A stretch of 64,000 nt of DNA, from the NCBI RefSeq assembly GCF_016808095.1, contig NC_068977.1:26189364-26253363 (forward strand), written 5' to 3'. This stretch comes from Vigna angularis (Eukaryota > Streptophyta > Magnoliopsida > Fabales > Fabaceae). Below are positions 33,362 to 47,000 of the stretch, one piece after another. The position numbers and the translations under genes were made by a program. The notes beneath the pieces were generated by a model. The model was given only the letters and a program-made list of their open reading frames with translations. It did not search any database and was not told the DNA's origin. The stretch's first letter is position 1; every line of letters begins with the position of its first letter.

Positions 33362-36300
33362 CCCGACATACCCTATCCGTTTCTACTTAAGATTGGATGA
33401 TTATTAGAGTGTCATGATAACCCCCAATACGAAATCCTTACATCAATACATACACTAAATAAAAACCATTACAAGAGCTTCTTCTTGAAATTCTTCTCAA
33501 ACCACATGCCATACATATTCACAATCATATTTACAATCCATGAATCATCCTTAACTCCAAATAAGAATGCATTAAATTCATTTTAAACCACTTCAAACAA
33601 AATAGGAATCAGTAAACACAGAAAACATACACTAAAGCTCAATACCAAATATGGCCCTTAGCGCCAAAGCTCTCGCACTTTCTCTTGCTCAACACCATAA
33701 ACCTCTTGGTCAACGAATTAACATGAAATTAAGTTCCATACTTGTAGTGGTAACTGATGCTCAGTGATGCCTTACCATCGCTCAATGCCAAACCATTTGG
33801 ACTTTGGTCCGCTCAACATTTAAATTGGTGCTCAGTGTCATATTAGAAAAACTACATATTTCAAATTATGATCTTATTGCATTAAAGACCTATCCAGATG
33901 GCCAAATTGATATTCCTAACTTAGGAATTGGTTCAAATGACTAAAGACTCAGTCCATCAGCTCACGTTAATTTCAACCAAATTTTAAACAACACACCAAC
34001 ATATCAATTAACCATAATTTAACAGCAAATTTAACTAAGTCATAAATTTCATACTCTTAGACAACCAAAACAAAAATCATTCAACAAGCAATTACCGTAG
34101 AGTTTACCCATTTCACTCTACCAATTTCAGACTAGTTTAAAAATACATCACAAATTTCAAACATCACAATAACTATAAGATATGATAACTAGCTTTCTTT
34201 ACCTATTAAAAGTTCAAGCTATTCTAAGGGACCTAAACGACTCTTTCAGCTCAAGGAACTCTATATGCTCCTACAAATCATAAAACATGATCAAGGTACG
34301 ACATTAGGACCACTAATCAACAAATAGTACTATAGAGAACTCAAAGGACAAATGCATTGATTAATTGTTCACATGCATGGGAAAAAGTACAAAACTTGGG
34401 AGAAGAGAAAAAATTAACTTACTCTTTTGCAATAATTGATCGGACAAAATTGAAGACCTTGCTACATTGATCACTTAGGCACTCTCTAATATTCAAACAA
34501 AAGAACTAAGGGTTAGAAAGCTTAGAGAGGGAGTAAAATACTCTATAAGAACAAATTTTAGAGAGATTATATGTTATTTTTAATGAACTCACTAACTGAA
34601 ATCTATTTATACTTTTAAAGTTTTAATATTAAAATAAACGAGTCTTAATATTTTGAACACACTATTACTTATAATATCCTATTTTCTACTCTCTTATGAT
34701 GTTTATTCAATTTGATATCATAATTTTTTTATCTTCAATTTCATTTTCATTGTAATGTAATTAATAATCGTCATTATCATTATTTTTCTTATTTTATTTT
34801 TACTTTTTATTAATATTATTATTATTATTTAAAATAATTAAGAGTTTATTAAACACTTTTGAAAAGAAAAGTATTTGAATTTTATTTATGAATTATTTTA
34901 TAGATAAATGAAAATCTCAAAAGATTGAAGAATATAAAGGATTATCAATTACAATTCATTTAAGTACATTTTCTATGCCTAGTTAGTTTGGTCCAACTCA
35001 CTCAACGAGCAAGTTCAAGTTGTCCAACGAACAATGCATTGCGAAAATCATTAAATAGAATGCACCACATATTAGAAAAATAATCTTTTGGGGAATAAAA
35101 ATCTAACCATAAAGGAGAGACGATAGAGACACATTCTCGAGGTTGGAGACATTAATCACCATCATTATTTGCATCATTTATCTATTTTCTAGTGTTCAAA
35201 ATATCTAAGAGTAACTAAATTCCTTATTTACTGGAGTTAGATGTAATGTATCTATACTCTTAATGATTTATTATATTTAATATATTTCTTTTTTACTACT
35301 TTTGTATTTTGTTCTTGATTGTATAATTATTGATTGCTTATTTGTTGGTATCAAAATAAATTAAATACATTATATCAATATAAATTTAATTATTATCTTG
35401 TACTTTATGTTATGAACTAACATAAAATAAATAATAGAAATAATAAATATGAGGTTTGATTTTCTATATTTTCTTTCTATATTTGTTATATTTGTATTAA
35501 TTTGAATTTTATTATAAATAACTAAAAATTTATAACTAAGATCCCATTAAATTATTCTATATATGTATATTTTGTTTATGTTAGCTTATTTAGTTAGGTT
35601 AGAGCATGGTCATCAATTCGAATCCGATAATAGACTTTTCTTAATTTTTTTCACTTAATTGATTATCTTTCTTAGAAATAAAAAATTGGGAAAGTTTGAT
35701 TTTTGTTGAAGAAATCAAGAAATGAACCTACTATTTTGTAATTAGAAAATAGTTTAGAACCTTTTATTAAGATATAAAAACGAATAGATTTTGCCTCTAT
35801 ACATAAAGTTTTATCAAATATTCAATTTAAAACATTGGAATTTAATGAGTTTTTGGTAAAAATATCTAAGGATTAGAGTTTTTATTAGTAAGGTTTAGAA
35901 TTTCTTATAAAGAATTAGGACTTGCTAGTATGTGGTGTAATTGTTAGAGTAAAAATTGGAAGTATATTGTTTAATGTGTTTACATTGTATTACATAAAAT
36001 CCAATCCGGTGAGTTCTCTATTGCATAGTTAATTTAATCAATTTAATTGCTTTTAGAATTTATATTTATCTTATTAAAAATTTAATCATTTCATTATTTT
36101 AAAGTTTTTAGTCTAAATCAATAAATAATCTATAATTTATCTAAACAAACACGAGTGTCTTAAAAAAACAATATCTAAATTTTTCATTTTATTACTTGTG
36201 TGATTTGGTATACTTGCCAATATCTTAATAATAATCTTATCCGTTAAATTAATGTTAACACTCTATCTTCACATATTAGTCTAAATCTTTTTCTCGCTCT

Positions 36301-36704
36301 TACACTTCTCTTCTCTCACCCCAAATCCTATTTTGAAGTTAAGTAACTTTGTAACATATAATTAGATTTGAAAAGGAATAAAACATAAAAAGGAAATTTT
36401 ATAAAGAAAGAAAAAAATATTTAGAAAGAAAATAAGAAAAAGAAGAAAGGAGACACTTATGTGACATGTTGTAAATAGGTTACTTATTTAATTTTATTTG
36501 AAATGTTAAGCTTTCTCTAATTAATTAAAAATATATTTAAAACTTTATTACAATACACCAAAGTTTGGTATGTTTTATTTAAACGTTTTAAAGTTTGATC
36601 ATGAAAATCTTTTTTATCTATTATGTTATACTATAATTAAGTAAATTATCAAACTAATTAAAGTATTATAATTTAATTATTAAGCATAAACAAAAATTAT
36701 AAGT
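33362..36704. other. Non-coding intergenic DNA
   Basis: No coding region is supported. The first 26 bp are the remainder of the 29-bp target repeat. 33400-34620 is of mixed composition and looks like old repeat sequence. 34620-36700 is low-complexity A/T sequence. Confidence 0.5.
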
Positions 36705-36707
36705 ATA

Positions 36708-38273
36708 CACTAGTGTAGACAACCTTTCTTTACTTGTTAAAAACGGTTTTTATATTAATTTTGGAATCAATATAGAAGTAGAGGTATAAAAAGTATTGAC
36801 TTTTTATATCTGTTCCAAAACTTATATATAAAGTTTCATTTTTTTATACAGGTTAAAGATACAACTAGTATAGAAAATCTTTCACTAGCCAAAATTATCG
36901 GACCTTCTTCTTGGCTCGTTAGAAAAGAAAATTTTGAAGATCTACCACCACGAAACACTATTGTTGAACTTGCATCGTGCGCCAACAAACACGAGCATCC
37001 CTTATGCATATTACGCAAACGATGACTCCACTTTCTCGAGTAATAGTGATCCTAATTTAAACACGCTGCGTTTTAATGGAAGGATCGAATCATGGAACAA
37101 ATCTACAATGCTATCACCTTCGTTGGGTAGATCTTCTAACCTTTTCACAATTACAGTTCACTGAACCCTTTCAATGAAAGAGGCTTGATGGTTTTCCATC
37201 ATCGAATCGAATGAAACTAACCAAAAAATAAGTGAACCCTTTGTTGTTGAGGGATTTAACATACTAAAAAATAGAAACAAAGCTTCATGTTTGTTTTTCT
37301 TCAAACCCCAATCTACTTGCGCTTGTTGCTACTAACAGGGTCTTGACCCCAGTTCAGCCCAATGTGAAGGTCCTGACAATTCCCCTTCACATTGTTGCCA
37401 CCCAACCCGTGTTGATTCCACTTGTTCTTAATGGGCCACACATGTCCTGCAAACACCAATAGAAATAGTGGTAGAGAACTCATTTCGTAGATCCGGTCGC
37501 TCTTTTAGATCTTCATCCACCTTTCTACCCTTTTATTGTACTTGTGTTTCCCCTACCGCACCAGATCTATCACCATCACACCCGTGTTGAAGTATCAAGG
37601 TCTCCTCCTTATGAACATGCTCGTGAATCATGCGTCTCACCAAAACCTTACCCTAAAGTACTTGGTGAAGTTCATGTGACAGTACTCATGCGTGCCGATT
37701 GTCCTAAAACTTAAATTGGTGCTCCATAGTTTCATAGTGTCATCCACCACAATTTGATTCGAATCTATATATATAAGCCTCCCTACGCAACTCTCAAGAA
37801 GATCCGCAAGGTAATTTCTGGCTTAGTTAAAAGGCGGCTCTAAGGCTTAGCATTGCGGAATAAGGTGGCACAATAGAAGGAGAGTGATGTCATTTAGAGC
37901 GGGAGGGGAACATCGACATTAAGCTGGAGGAATGGATGACTTCAACGAGGTGGAAGGATTGAAAGTAGTTTATCCATTTTGGACTAAAAGTAGAAAACTC
38001 CTATAAGGGAGAATAATATCAAATCTTCTATACTAGTTATAGTGACTAATCGGTATAGAAAAGCGACTTTCTCTATCGGTTTTGAGTACAAAAAATAAAG
38101 AAAAGTTTGTTTAATATTACAGTTTTGTTGCCGTGCCACTTTCTGTATTGGTTCTGAGTTCAATCGATATAGAAAAACTTATATTTATGATACAGAGACC
38201 ATGCCATTTTCTATACTTGGTGAATTTCAATCAGTATAAGAAATAGCTATAAAAAGTGTGTTTTGCATTAGTA
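36708..38273. mobile_element. Non-autonomous CACTA-type element
   Basis: Left end CACTAGTGTAGAC, right end TTTGCATTAGTA (final G replaced by A). The direct repeat ATA flanks it at 36705-36707 and 38274-38276. Subterminal short motifs of the type ATCGGTTTTGAG and CTGTTCCAAAAC recur in both halves. The body contains only short ORFs and no transposase. Confidence 0.6.
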
Positions 38274-38466
38274 ATATAATATGTATTTATAATTCTTTAT
38301 TAGATATCATAATTTAAAATTTTCATATACATAAAATTTCCATAAATCAAAAGGATCTATGTAATACAAAATTTATATACTAAGTTATAGCTACTCACTA
38401 CTCTACCCCTCAACAATCTCACAATTGCTCATTTGTCTTTCTTGCATTATGCTCTACTCATATATA

Positions 38467-39410
38467 TCACATGATCATAGCAGATGGACAACCAACCATC
38501 AACAATGCTTTTTCCCACAAGCATTCCTCGGGTTGGTTTCTTCGTGAATAGGGGAGTAGGTCCGCGTTGAGTGCCTCTTCTAGGATCATTGCTCTCAATG
38601 CGTTTAGAGGGGTATACTGGTTGAACGTGGGTGCCCGGGGAAGGTCCTTGGGCACGGACCCGCCTCCTTTATCTCCTCCCCTGATTGGCCTCTTGCCATA
38701 TTTCCGATCCCCTCCCGTGAGTGTAGTTGCGATCTCCTCCTCCTACCTCTTCTTAGATACGCGCAATTCCTTAATGCACATGAACTTGGTTGTCCTCTCC
38801 TACAGCTCGTCCATGGTTTTCGGTGGCCTACCACATAGGCTAGCCACGAGCAGTCTCGCCTTTAAGGCGTCAAAAAGTTGTTGAGAATGAATTCTTGACT
38901 AACATCTCTCACTTGCCGAGCGATTTTGTTGAACTGATCCATGAAGGTCTTCAACGATTCATCCTTCCCTTGCTTTGTGCTTATCAGTTCAAGTTGTGTC
39001 AAAATCTGAACTCGATTAAAACATATTGCCTAACGAACAAGGAACAGATGATGGTGAAGCATTCCATCGTGTTAGACGACAAGGTGTTGAACTATGGCAA
39101 CGCCTCCCTTTTCAGGGATAGGGATAACATTATGCACTATACGGGGTAGAAATCCATGGTGTTCACGAACGAGCGAAGATGTTCATCCAGGTAGGTTGAT
39201 CCGTCATACTTCTAGAACATAGGAGGTGTCGACTTCTCAAGCATCAATGCCTCTATAGCAGTTACAATGAAAGATAGCAAACCCTTAGCTTGCACTGTCA
39301 AGACAGAAAGGGTTGTCCTTATTGCGGTATTACTCATATCCTTATCGGTCCTTCTCGATCCTTCAACTTGTTTGTTCTCCTTCGAGGGTGTGGGAATGAG
39401 TGGCACTGAG
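38467..39410 (-). pseudogene. Ty3/gypsy gag fragment, degraded
   Basis: Read on the minus strand in shifting frames, the order is that of a plant gypsy (Tat-type) gag: DGSTYLDEHLRSFVNTMDFY near 39140-39200, then LISTKQGKDESLKTFMDQFN and KIARQVRDVSQEFI near 38890-38985, then LNALRAMILEEALNADLLPY near 38540-38600. Stops and frameshifts interrupt it repeatedly, and protease and pol are absent. Its leader and primer-binding site lie just to the right. Confidence 0.75.
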
Positions 39411-39591
39411 TGTTAGGCGGACTACTCTTGGCGACCGACAACATGCTTAATCCTCAACACGACTATTTTAGTCTCGTGTCTTCTTTGCATCTCTTGCATT
39501 TGTCTCTGTATCTCCCTTATCAACTCCATAGGATCCTACTGATCGCCCATATTTCTCGTGGTCACTATTGGGTTTCTTCGTTTGTCCTTGG

Positions 39592-39611
39592 GTCCCACAG
39601 TGGGCGCCAAA
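39592..39611 (-). promoter_or_regulatory. Primer-binding site of the decayed gypsy element
   Basis: On the minus strand TTGGCGCCCACTGTGGGACC lies just inside the LTR end (LTR terminus at 39615). This is the form common in legume Tat/gypsy elements. Confidence 0.7.
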
Positions 39612-39614
39612 ATA

Positions 39615-40060
39615 TGTTAGATGTGGGGTCGAGAAATATTCCTTCACACCTTTTTGTTAGTCTCTTTAACATTATCCTAGGTCTCTATCACAATATTCCT
39701 GGTCTTCCTCCTTCAGTCTCCAAGCCGAACGAGTGAGTACCTGTCAAAGGCACTCCGACGCTCAAGTCAGTCAAATGTGTCTGATTAGTTATCATAGTAA
39801 AGTCTTAAATTCATAATAAATGCAATCACTTACCTTCTTACCTTATCTTTGTATTTATAGGTTTCGAAGTGAGATTTTAATTAAAGTTGACCTAATTACG
39901 GCCCAAAAGTCAATAAATATGTTTTACCTGTTTCTACTTTTTGAACATGTTGGATTTGTGATGATGGTCTTAATAGTCGAATCAGCAATTAGGTCGACGA
40001 CAAACCGTTGGATCTACAAAAATTTGAGATTAGAAAAATCTTCAATATTCTTTTGAAAAT
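39615..40060 (-). repeat. 5' LTR portion of the decayed gypsy element
   Basis: The plus strand begins TGTTAGATGTGGGGTCGAG (minus-strand LTR end ...CTAACA). A minus-strand TATA box (CTATAAATAC) lies at about 39850-39860. The outer LTR boundary is not resolved. Similar sequence recurs at 40855-41210. Confidence 0.6.
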
Positions 40061-40854
40061 GTTAATCGAGCCATCAATTTTGAAAATGTTGACTGCACGC
40101 TCATACAATATTCTAACCATCGTATTTAAACCAATTCAACCAATATTTCACCAATTCTTTATATTACACACATCAATATATTCAATTCCAATATGCATAA
40201 AAATTTACTAACTTTCCTTACCTAGTTTCTCAATGTAGCCATAGTTTTTTTTTCTTTACATTTTTTATTCGATTATTCAAATTTATTATTTTTTAGTTTC
40301 ATTTTCCTATCGATGTACTAATAGCTTTTAGTATTAGCCATATATAAGATATTTCTGATAAGGGTTGACGAATACTTTTCCCAGTCTTCCACAAAACTTT
40401 GACTACTTTCTTCTTTTCTTTTTTTTTTAACGCATAAGTCTTTTAGTTTTTCGTTTTCAATGTTTAAAATTTTAGTTGTACTTATATTGTAAAAAAGTAC
40501 TTTATATCTACTTTATGAACTATTATCAACAAGAACTGAATATGTATAACATGCCTTAAAAATAAGATGAAAAGATATTAAAACTATTGCAGCCAATGTC
40601 GACATGAAATACAAATGAATTTAATTTTTATGCATATCATTAATTAATATAAATATTTTTCTATTATCAAATTTACTTTTAAATAATTTCAATGTGATCT
40701 TAAAAATATTTTATATAATAATAAACCACCACTGTAAAAAGAAGTTTTTAAAATCATTTAATATGTTTCGGTTTTAAGAAAAAACAAAATCAAGATAGTA
40801 TTTTTGAAATTTTGTACAATTATAGGTTTTGATTCTAAAATAATTGAAAGTCAT
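40061..40854. other. AT-rich spacer between two gypsy LTR fragments
   Basis: No gene is seen. It may include the upstream part of the LTR or later insertions. Confidence 0.4.
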
Positions 40855-41210
40855 ATTTCTTGTGGTCACCATTGAGTTTCTTTGTTTGTCTTTAGACCTC
40901 ACAGTGAGTGTCAAAATGTTTTAGACATGGGGTCGAGAACTATTTCTTCACACTTTTTTCTTAGTCTTTTTAACATTATCCTAGGTCTTTATCACAATAT
41001 TCCTGGTCTTCCTTCTTCAGTCTTCAAGCCGAATAGGTGGGGTACCTGTCAAAGACACTTTAACGCCCAAGTCAGTTGGATGTGTCAGATAGGTTATCAT
41101 AGTAAAGTCTTAAATTCACAATAAATGCAATCTCCTACCTCCTTATCTTACTTTTGTGGTCTTAACAGTAGAATCACCAATTAGGTCGATAAGAAACTGT
41201 CCAGTCTCCT
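40855..41210 (-). repeat. Second diverged copy of the gypsy leader/LTR segment
   Basis: Parallels 39555-39870, including the former primer-binding site (CACAGTGAGTGTCAAAATG), GGGGTCGAGAA and AACGCCCAAGTCAG. It is more diverged than the first copy. Confidence 0.7.
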
Positions 41211-42241
41211 TACCTATAATAACCAAGATCTATAGTTTTACAAATAATTTCAAAAATGTCATTGGTGACATTTTTGTAAATATTGGCACAACTATAGGTC
41301 TTAGTTGATATTATTTAGAAAATTATACGTTTTGGTTAAAGAATTGAGGCCTATTCGTGTGTCAGGGTTAAAATTATATTTTTACCAAAGTTTTTTCATT
41401 TGCCCCGCTGCATCAGTTGTCTAGTACAAGAGTTACTTTGCTCCCTTCTTCGTCACCAAACACAAACCAAACTACCACCTTCGCCATCACTCCTTCACTT
41501 TCCTTCCTTTCATTTCTCGTAGCCAACATGAAGTATGTTGACGCGTTGTCACTACAAACATCTTGTTTCTTCCCATTTCGAAAGCTGTTAGAGGTTTGTT
41601 CTTTCATCTTGTATATATATCTTTTTCTATTTCATAATTATTTTTTCTTAATGCAAATATTTTTTTAATTTCTTTTATTCAATGTGGAGGTGGAAAAGGT
41701 AATGATAACTTTGTTTGTTGATAAGAGCATGGTGGTTCTATGATGGAAAATAGTGAGAATGAGAAGAAATTGATTTTTTTTTTTAAAATATAAGAAGAGG
41801 TTTCGGTTCAAAAAATATATGAAGCATAAAGTAAATAATAGACCTCAATTTTGAATCAAAGCCTAATATTATATATTTTTATCTTATATGAATATATTTC
41901 GAATCAAAACATAATATCGGTTAAAAAAACAAAACATAATATCTAAAATATAAATCCTTACCTGTAAACTCGACATGCAGAGCACTGTAAACTCGACATG
42001 CAGAGCAATCAATATATGTGCTTACTATTTTGTTTATACAACACTAATGAAATATCAATTTAGACTTTTATTGCATTGAATTTTCAACGTATTTTTTTTT
42101 GTTTTGTTCCTACAAAGTCGTATAAGGGATCATGTCACTCTTGGGATTTTGTGACTCAAACAACATTTGGTTGAAGGAGTCAAAACAGTTAAATAAAAAT
42201 ATATCTCTATCCTCTTTTCTAGGAAGCTTTTATGCATTATT
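41211..42241. other. Spacer leading into the copia element
   Basis: A perfect 23-bp tandem pair (CTGTAAACTCGACATGCAGA-type, 41962-41984 and 41985-42007) is present. The last 100-200 bp before 42242 are probably the left part of the copia 5' LTR, because the sequence resumes after the solo LTR insertion (47325 onward) and runs to a copia primer-binding site. The copia LTR start is not fixed. Confidence 0.45.
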
Positions 42242-42734
42242 TAATTTGTCGCAACCGGAAAAAATCGCGACGGGACGGCGATCCGAAAAAAGATAAATAA
42301 ATATGAAAAAATAGATTTTGGAGTCGTCACCATAGTTTATTCTGGAAAACTACGGAAAAACCATAAAATGATAAGGCATGGTCTGCGAAATCGAGATTCT
42401 AAGTTCGGGAGTCGGTTACGTGTAGGGAAGGTATTAGCACCCTACAACGTCTGCCCTAAGGCAGTACCTTTAACTAAATGCGCGAATATGGATGTGATTT
42501 TCAAAATGTTTAACTTTCCCTTAAAATAAAACTCTAAAGAAACAAACAATATTTTTTAGTTTTTTTTGAGCCCGACAAGGATTGACCTTGCTCCTACGTA
42601 TTCCCATTCAGAATGAGAAATCAGGGTTCCGTAGTTCATTTGAAAGTGCTTGAGAAGTTTGTTTGGAAATTGATTGAAAATTTGTTTTGAAATGATTTTG
42701 GATTTTTGGGAAGGTGAACCTGACAAGGACGGGC

Positions 42735-45519
42735 TGATAAATCATTATTTTCTTCACTTCACTTAGTTTATTGTGCTAAAATTAATCGGGGAATTGTGCT
42801 TAAATGTCCGATATTATTCCGTTTTCGTTAATTATGCGTAATTTGATCAGAAATTTTTATTTTAATTAATTTGAATTATCTGAGCTTATTATTTTCATTA
42901 ATGATTGCAGGAAAATTATTGGGGATTAAATTTTGTGGAAGAAATTAATTAGGAGCATGACACGGCCAAACCATGTTGAAAAGCACATGAAATAAAAGAG
43001 GAGACCACTCTCACGGTTTTATAATTCTTTTGGAAGATAACAATTTTATTTTGGAGGAAACCACATTCTTTAAGAAAAGGCTATGACAACTCGTTGTTCC
43101 CAAATGAAGAATTTTGCAATTGGAAAGAATTTGGAATGAAGAAGGGCCACCAAATGAAAGTTCACGTGAGTTCATGGAATTTATTAAGGGAAGTGGTTTC
43201 ATGGCCCCGCTAGCTTGAAAAATTGGAGAAAGAAACAATACATCACTCACGGTTTTGGAAAGAATAATGGAAGCACACTTTTTCTTAGTTGAACGTGATT
43301 TTTAAGTGGCTTCTTGGCCATTAATTGAAGAAAAAAAAGCCACCACTCACGTTTTATTCCCTATTCAAGGTTATTTTGGCATTTAGTTAATGGCTAGGGA
43401 GCACCAAGAAGTTCTGAATTTTATTTGAAGTAAGAGTAAAGAGAGGGGACCACGTTGCTTTCCATATTGCACATCCAATAATTAACGTGAAGCTTGCTGA
43501 AACAAGGGGGCACTTCACCACTTTCTATACATTTTGGCTGCAACTCACATAAAGAAGGAAGAGGGAAGTGGACGGCCCACTTTGACTACATGTGCAGATT
43601 TTAATTCCCATGTTTTTCCACTACACGGTTTTGAGTCTTCAATTGATAACAAAAGCACATGTACCCATTCATTCCAGCAAAGCCATCACGTTGAGGGAAA
43701 GAAGCAACACACCCACAACAAGCTTGAAGCCATCACCGGATGAGAGAAGCTCACGGTCTTACAGAAAAAAATAGATGCAGCTGCCCTCTCATCAACGTCC
43801 CACCAGCAAGTCCAGCTCCATCTTCTTCATGGCCAGCAGCAGAAATTTCACGTTCCAGCAACCATCCAACACGGCCTGGTCTATAAAAGAAGAGGAGGCC
43901 ATGGCTGAATGGAAAGGAGTCTTCACAATCTTGGCAGCAAGGAAGTGCTGCACCATCCAGCAGCTCACGCCCAGCATTGAAGGAGAAGATATTGGAAGCA
44001 GCTGGTCCAGCAGAGATGACACACGGTCCTCCGCATCCAGCAGCTGGCAACAGAGAAGAACACGGCCTGCAGGAAACACACAACGTTCCAACAAAGCCAT
44101 GGCAGCAGCTTGGACCAGCACCAGCAGTAGCGTTCACACGGTCCAGCAATGGGCAGCACACACACGTTAATGGATGATGAAGAATGAAGGTACAACACGT
44201 TCAGCACCTTGAAGAAGACCTTCCCGGTTCAGCTGGGGGATGAGAGGCATGGCAGCAGCTGCACACAACATCCAGTAGCTTAGAAGAAGCCAACACACAG
44301 CCTGCTGGATTGATTGGGAGAGAATGAATTGGTGAGCACAGTTTTTGGAAGCAGCTGCAACGTGAGAAGGAGGAGAGGAAGCATACTGCAGATTTCATTG
44401 AGCAAGAGCAGCAGCTGCCCACGTCCAACTCTCGGTCCAGCACATCCAGAGGAACGTGAGTTTGAATCACGGATCTGCACTTGGAAGAGACGGTGCAGTA
44501 AGTAAGAAAGAGGAGCTACCACGGCTGGAAGATGAAGTAGTGTTTCAGAGAAAGCTGGAACACGCTGGAGCACATCACGGTCCAGCAGCTTGGTAGCAGC
44601 GAGAAACCAGCAGCCACCTTGGAGAGGAGATGAAGTTCACGGCCTGGTCTAGCAACACAGCAGCAGCATTTGCATCCAACAACACCAACACTTCACCGAG
44701 AGCAAGCAGAAGCATCTTGATCCAGCCACTTCCATGAGCAACATCCATACTTCACGATCAGCACATCCAGCATGGAATGTGGGCACCACATTCCAAAAGA
44801 ATTTGGCAGCTAGCAAAAAAGAAGATGGCACAAACAAATGAAAGAGAAGTCACGGGAGGAGACTATGCGGGAGGTGGTCAGAGAATTCCCTATAAAAATG
44901 GCAGCAGGCAGAGAGGAGAGGGACATCAGATTTTAGAGTAGATTTTAGGATTGCTAGTTTAGGAAACCCACCTCTGGGAGGAGGCTCACGCCTCTTCCTC
45001 TTCCCTCTCAGTTTTCATTTATGAACCGTAGCAGTGTGTCACCTTTGCTCGTGTTATTTTTATTTGTACTGTTGATTTTAATTTAAGATTTGGAAGCTTT
45101 GATGAATTTCATTTTCACTCAAACGTTTTTATTTTTATTGTATTTATTCTATTTCCAGTTAAATGTTTTTATCTGTTAAATTTACCGTTAATGATTTTCT
45201 GCACTGTTAAATATTGTAATTTTGTTTTACCGTTCGTTTTATTTTCAGATGTTTTCTATTTTCACCGTATTTTACCGTTTAATTTTTACCGTCGTTAAAA
45301 TTTATTTCAGTGTTTTAAATTCAGTTGTATTTAATTTCCAATTTTAAATTTAAATTTTACCGCACAAAACCATTTCACAAACCCCCCCCCACTTCGTGTA
45401 AAAAAATCTTAAACCTAACCACAAATATTGGTCCTTGAGAGACGACCTAGGAGTCACTTCCTAGTTATACTGCATAATTTCGTGCACATCAAATTTGTAT
45501 GACCGCGACAGTCGTATCA
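42735..45519 (+). repeat. Solo LTR (family S) nested in the Ogre-like LTR
   Basis: It runs from TGATAAATCATTATTTTC to GCGACAGTCGTATCA, flanked by CGGGC (42730-42734) and CTGGC (45520-45524), a 5-bp TSD with one mismatch. It is closely related to 59153-62275: the first 28 bp align without gaps, and both end after GAGAGACGACCTAGGAGTCA. A TATA-like CTATAAAAATGG is at about 44890. The middle is rich in CCAGCAGC/CACGG motifs, which create spurious Gln/Ser-rich ORFs. No gag or pol. Confidence 0.72.
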
Positions 45520-45659
45520 CTGGCCTTGCTCCTACGTATCTCCACTTTTGATGGAGAATCAAGGATCACGTAGTTCTCGCGAGGCGATATGGTTTGAAGT
45601 TTGAAACATAGATGTTTTTTAGTTTTTGAAGATTTTATATTTTTTGGTATTTTTTATTT

Positions 45660-46010
45660 AGGAGAATGAAAAGGTTTTTAGCACAAGGACGATGCGTGCG
45701 ATCACACATGTGCCTAAACCTTTAAAACATAATTTTGTAATTTTATTTAAAAGAGAGAAAAGGTTTTTAGCACAAGGACGATGTGTGCGATCACACATGT
45801 GCTTAAACCTTTGAAACGTATTTTTGACATTTTTTTGACGAAAGATAAAAGAGAAAAGGTTTTTGGCACAAGGACGATGCGTGCGATCACACATGTGCCT
45901 AAACCTTTAAAACATATTTTTGGGATTTTGAAGAAAGAGAAAAGGTTTTTGGCACAAGGACGATGCGTGCGATCACACATGTGCTTAAACCTTTAAAACA
46001 TATTTTGGTA
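45660..46010. repeat. Tandem repeat in the Ogre-like LTR, about four units of 80-100 bp
   Basis: The core AGGACGATGCGTGCGATCAC followed by ACATGTGC and CCTTTAAAACAT recurs at about 45685, 45775, 45872 and 45957. Spacing is uneven because the A/T linkers vary. Confidence 0.88.
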
Positions 46011-46489
46011 ATTTTTAATTTTTTTATTTTGTATTTTTCTTTTTATCTTTAATTTTTATATTTTAGTTTTCTTTTTATTAAGAAGAGAGACGAGTTGAAA
46101 TGTCTATGACATAAAATTGTGAAAAAAAAAACATAAGATAAAATTGTGGTAGAAAATTGGATAAATTTAAAAAAAATGATCAAAATGCATATAAATAGAA
46201 TGAAAAGAAAATGTGTACCTCATTGAAGATTTGAAAGATGAAGCAAAACTTTGCTTGTAATAAGTTGTAAGGAGAGATAGGTTGATGGCGAAGAAGATGA
46301 ATTTATAGTAGAAATGTGGTATGAGATTTACTATGTATAGAGGGATTAGGAAATAGTAAAATGTGAGAGAAAAATGAAGTAGAGTTTTGGGATGGAATGA
46401 AGAGGTTTTGAGAGAGAAGAGATGAGTATTATGTAATTTTTTTTTTTGTGTGTGAAGTGAAGAGAATGTAGGTATTTATAGAGTTAAGG

Positions 46490-47000
46490 ATGAAGAAAGT
46501 TGATGAATAAAAATAATATAATAAGTTGGTGGAAAATTTAGATGAATTAAAAAAAGGTGAATAGAAAAAGTTAATGTGGAAAATAAGTGAAAGAAATAAT
46601 ATAAAAAGTTGGTGGAGAAAGTAGGTGAAACAAAATATAGTAAATAGTAAAAGTTAATGTGGAAAATAAGTGAAAGAAATAATATAAAAAGGTGGTGGAG
46701 AAATTAGGTGTGGAAATTAAGTGAAAGAAATAATATAAAAAGTTGGTGGAGAAATTAGGTAAAATAAAATATAGTGAATAGTAAAAGTTAATGTGGAAAA
46801 TAAGTGAAAGAAATAATATAAAAAGTTGGTGGAGAAATTAGGTGTGGAAATTAAGTGGAAGAAATAATATAAAAAGTTGGTGGAGAAATTAGGTGAAATA
46901 AAATATAGTAAATAGTAAAAGTTAATGTGGAAAATAAGTGAAAGAAATAATATAAAAAGTTGGTGGAAAAATAAGGTGGAGAAAAATGGATAATAAAAAA
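46490..47000. repeat. AT-rich minisatellite in the Ogre-like LTR
   Basis: AATATAAAAAGTTGGTGGAG, together with GTGGAAAATAAGTGAAAG and AATAGTAAAAGTTAATG, recurs six or seven times in changing order (higher-order units of about 65 and 110 bp). Confidence 0.85.

Noticed and set aside
41417..41668. A small secreted-type protein
   Set aside because: It is only 83 codons, overlaps an equally long antisense ORF, and has no promoter, splice or family support.
43775..44573. Gln/Ser-rich ORFs on both strands at 43.5-44.6 kb and 59.7-61.2 kb
   Set aside because: They come from CCAGCAGC-rich LTR sequence shared by two solo LTRs. Overlapping ORFs on both strands with no family match indicate composition effects.
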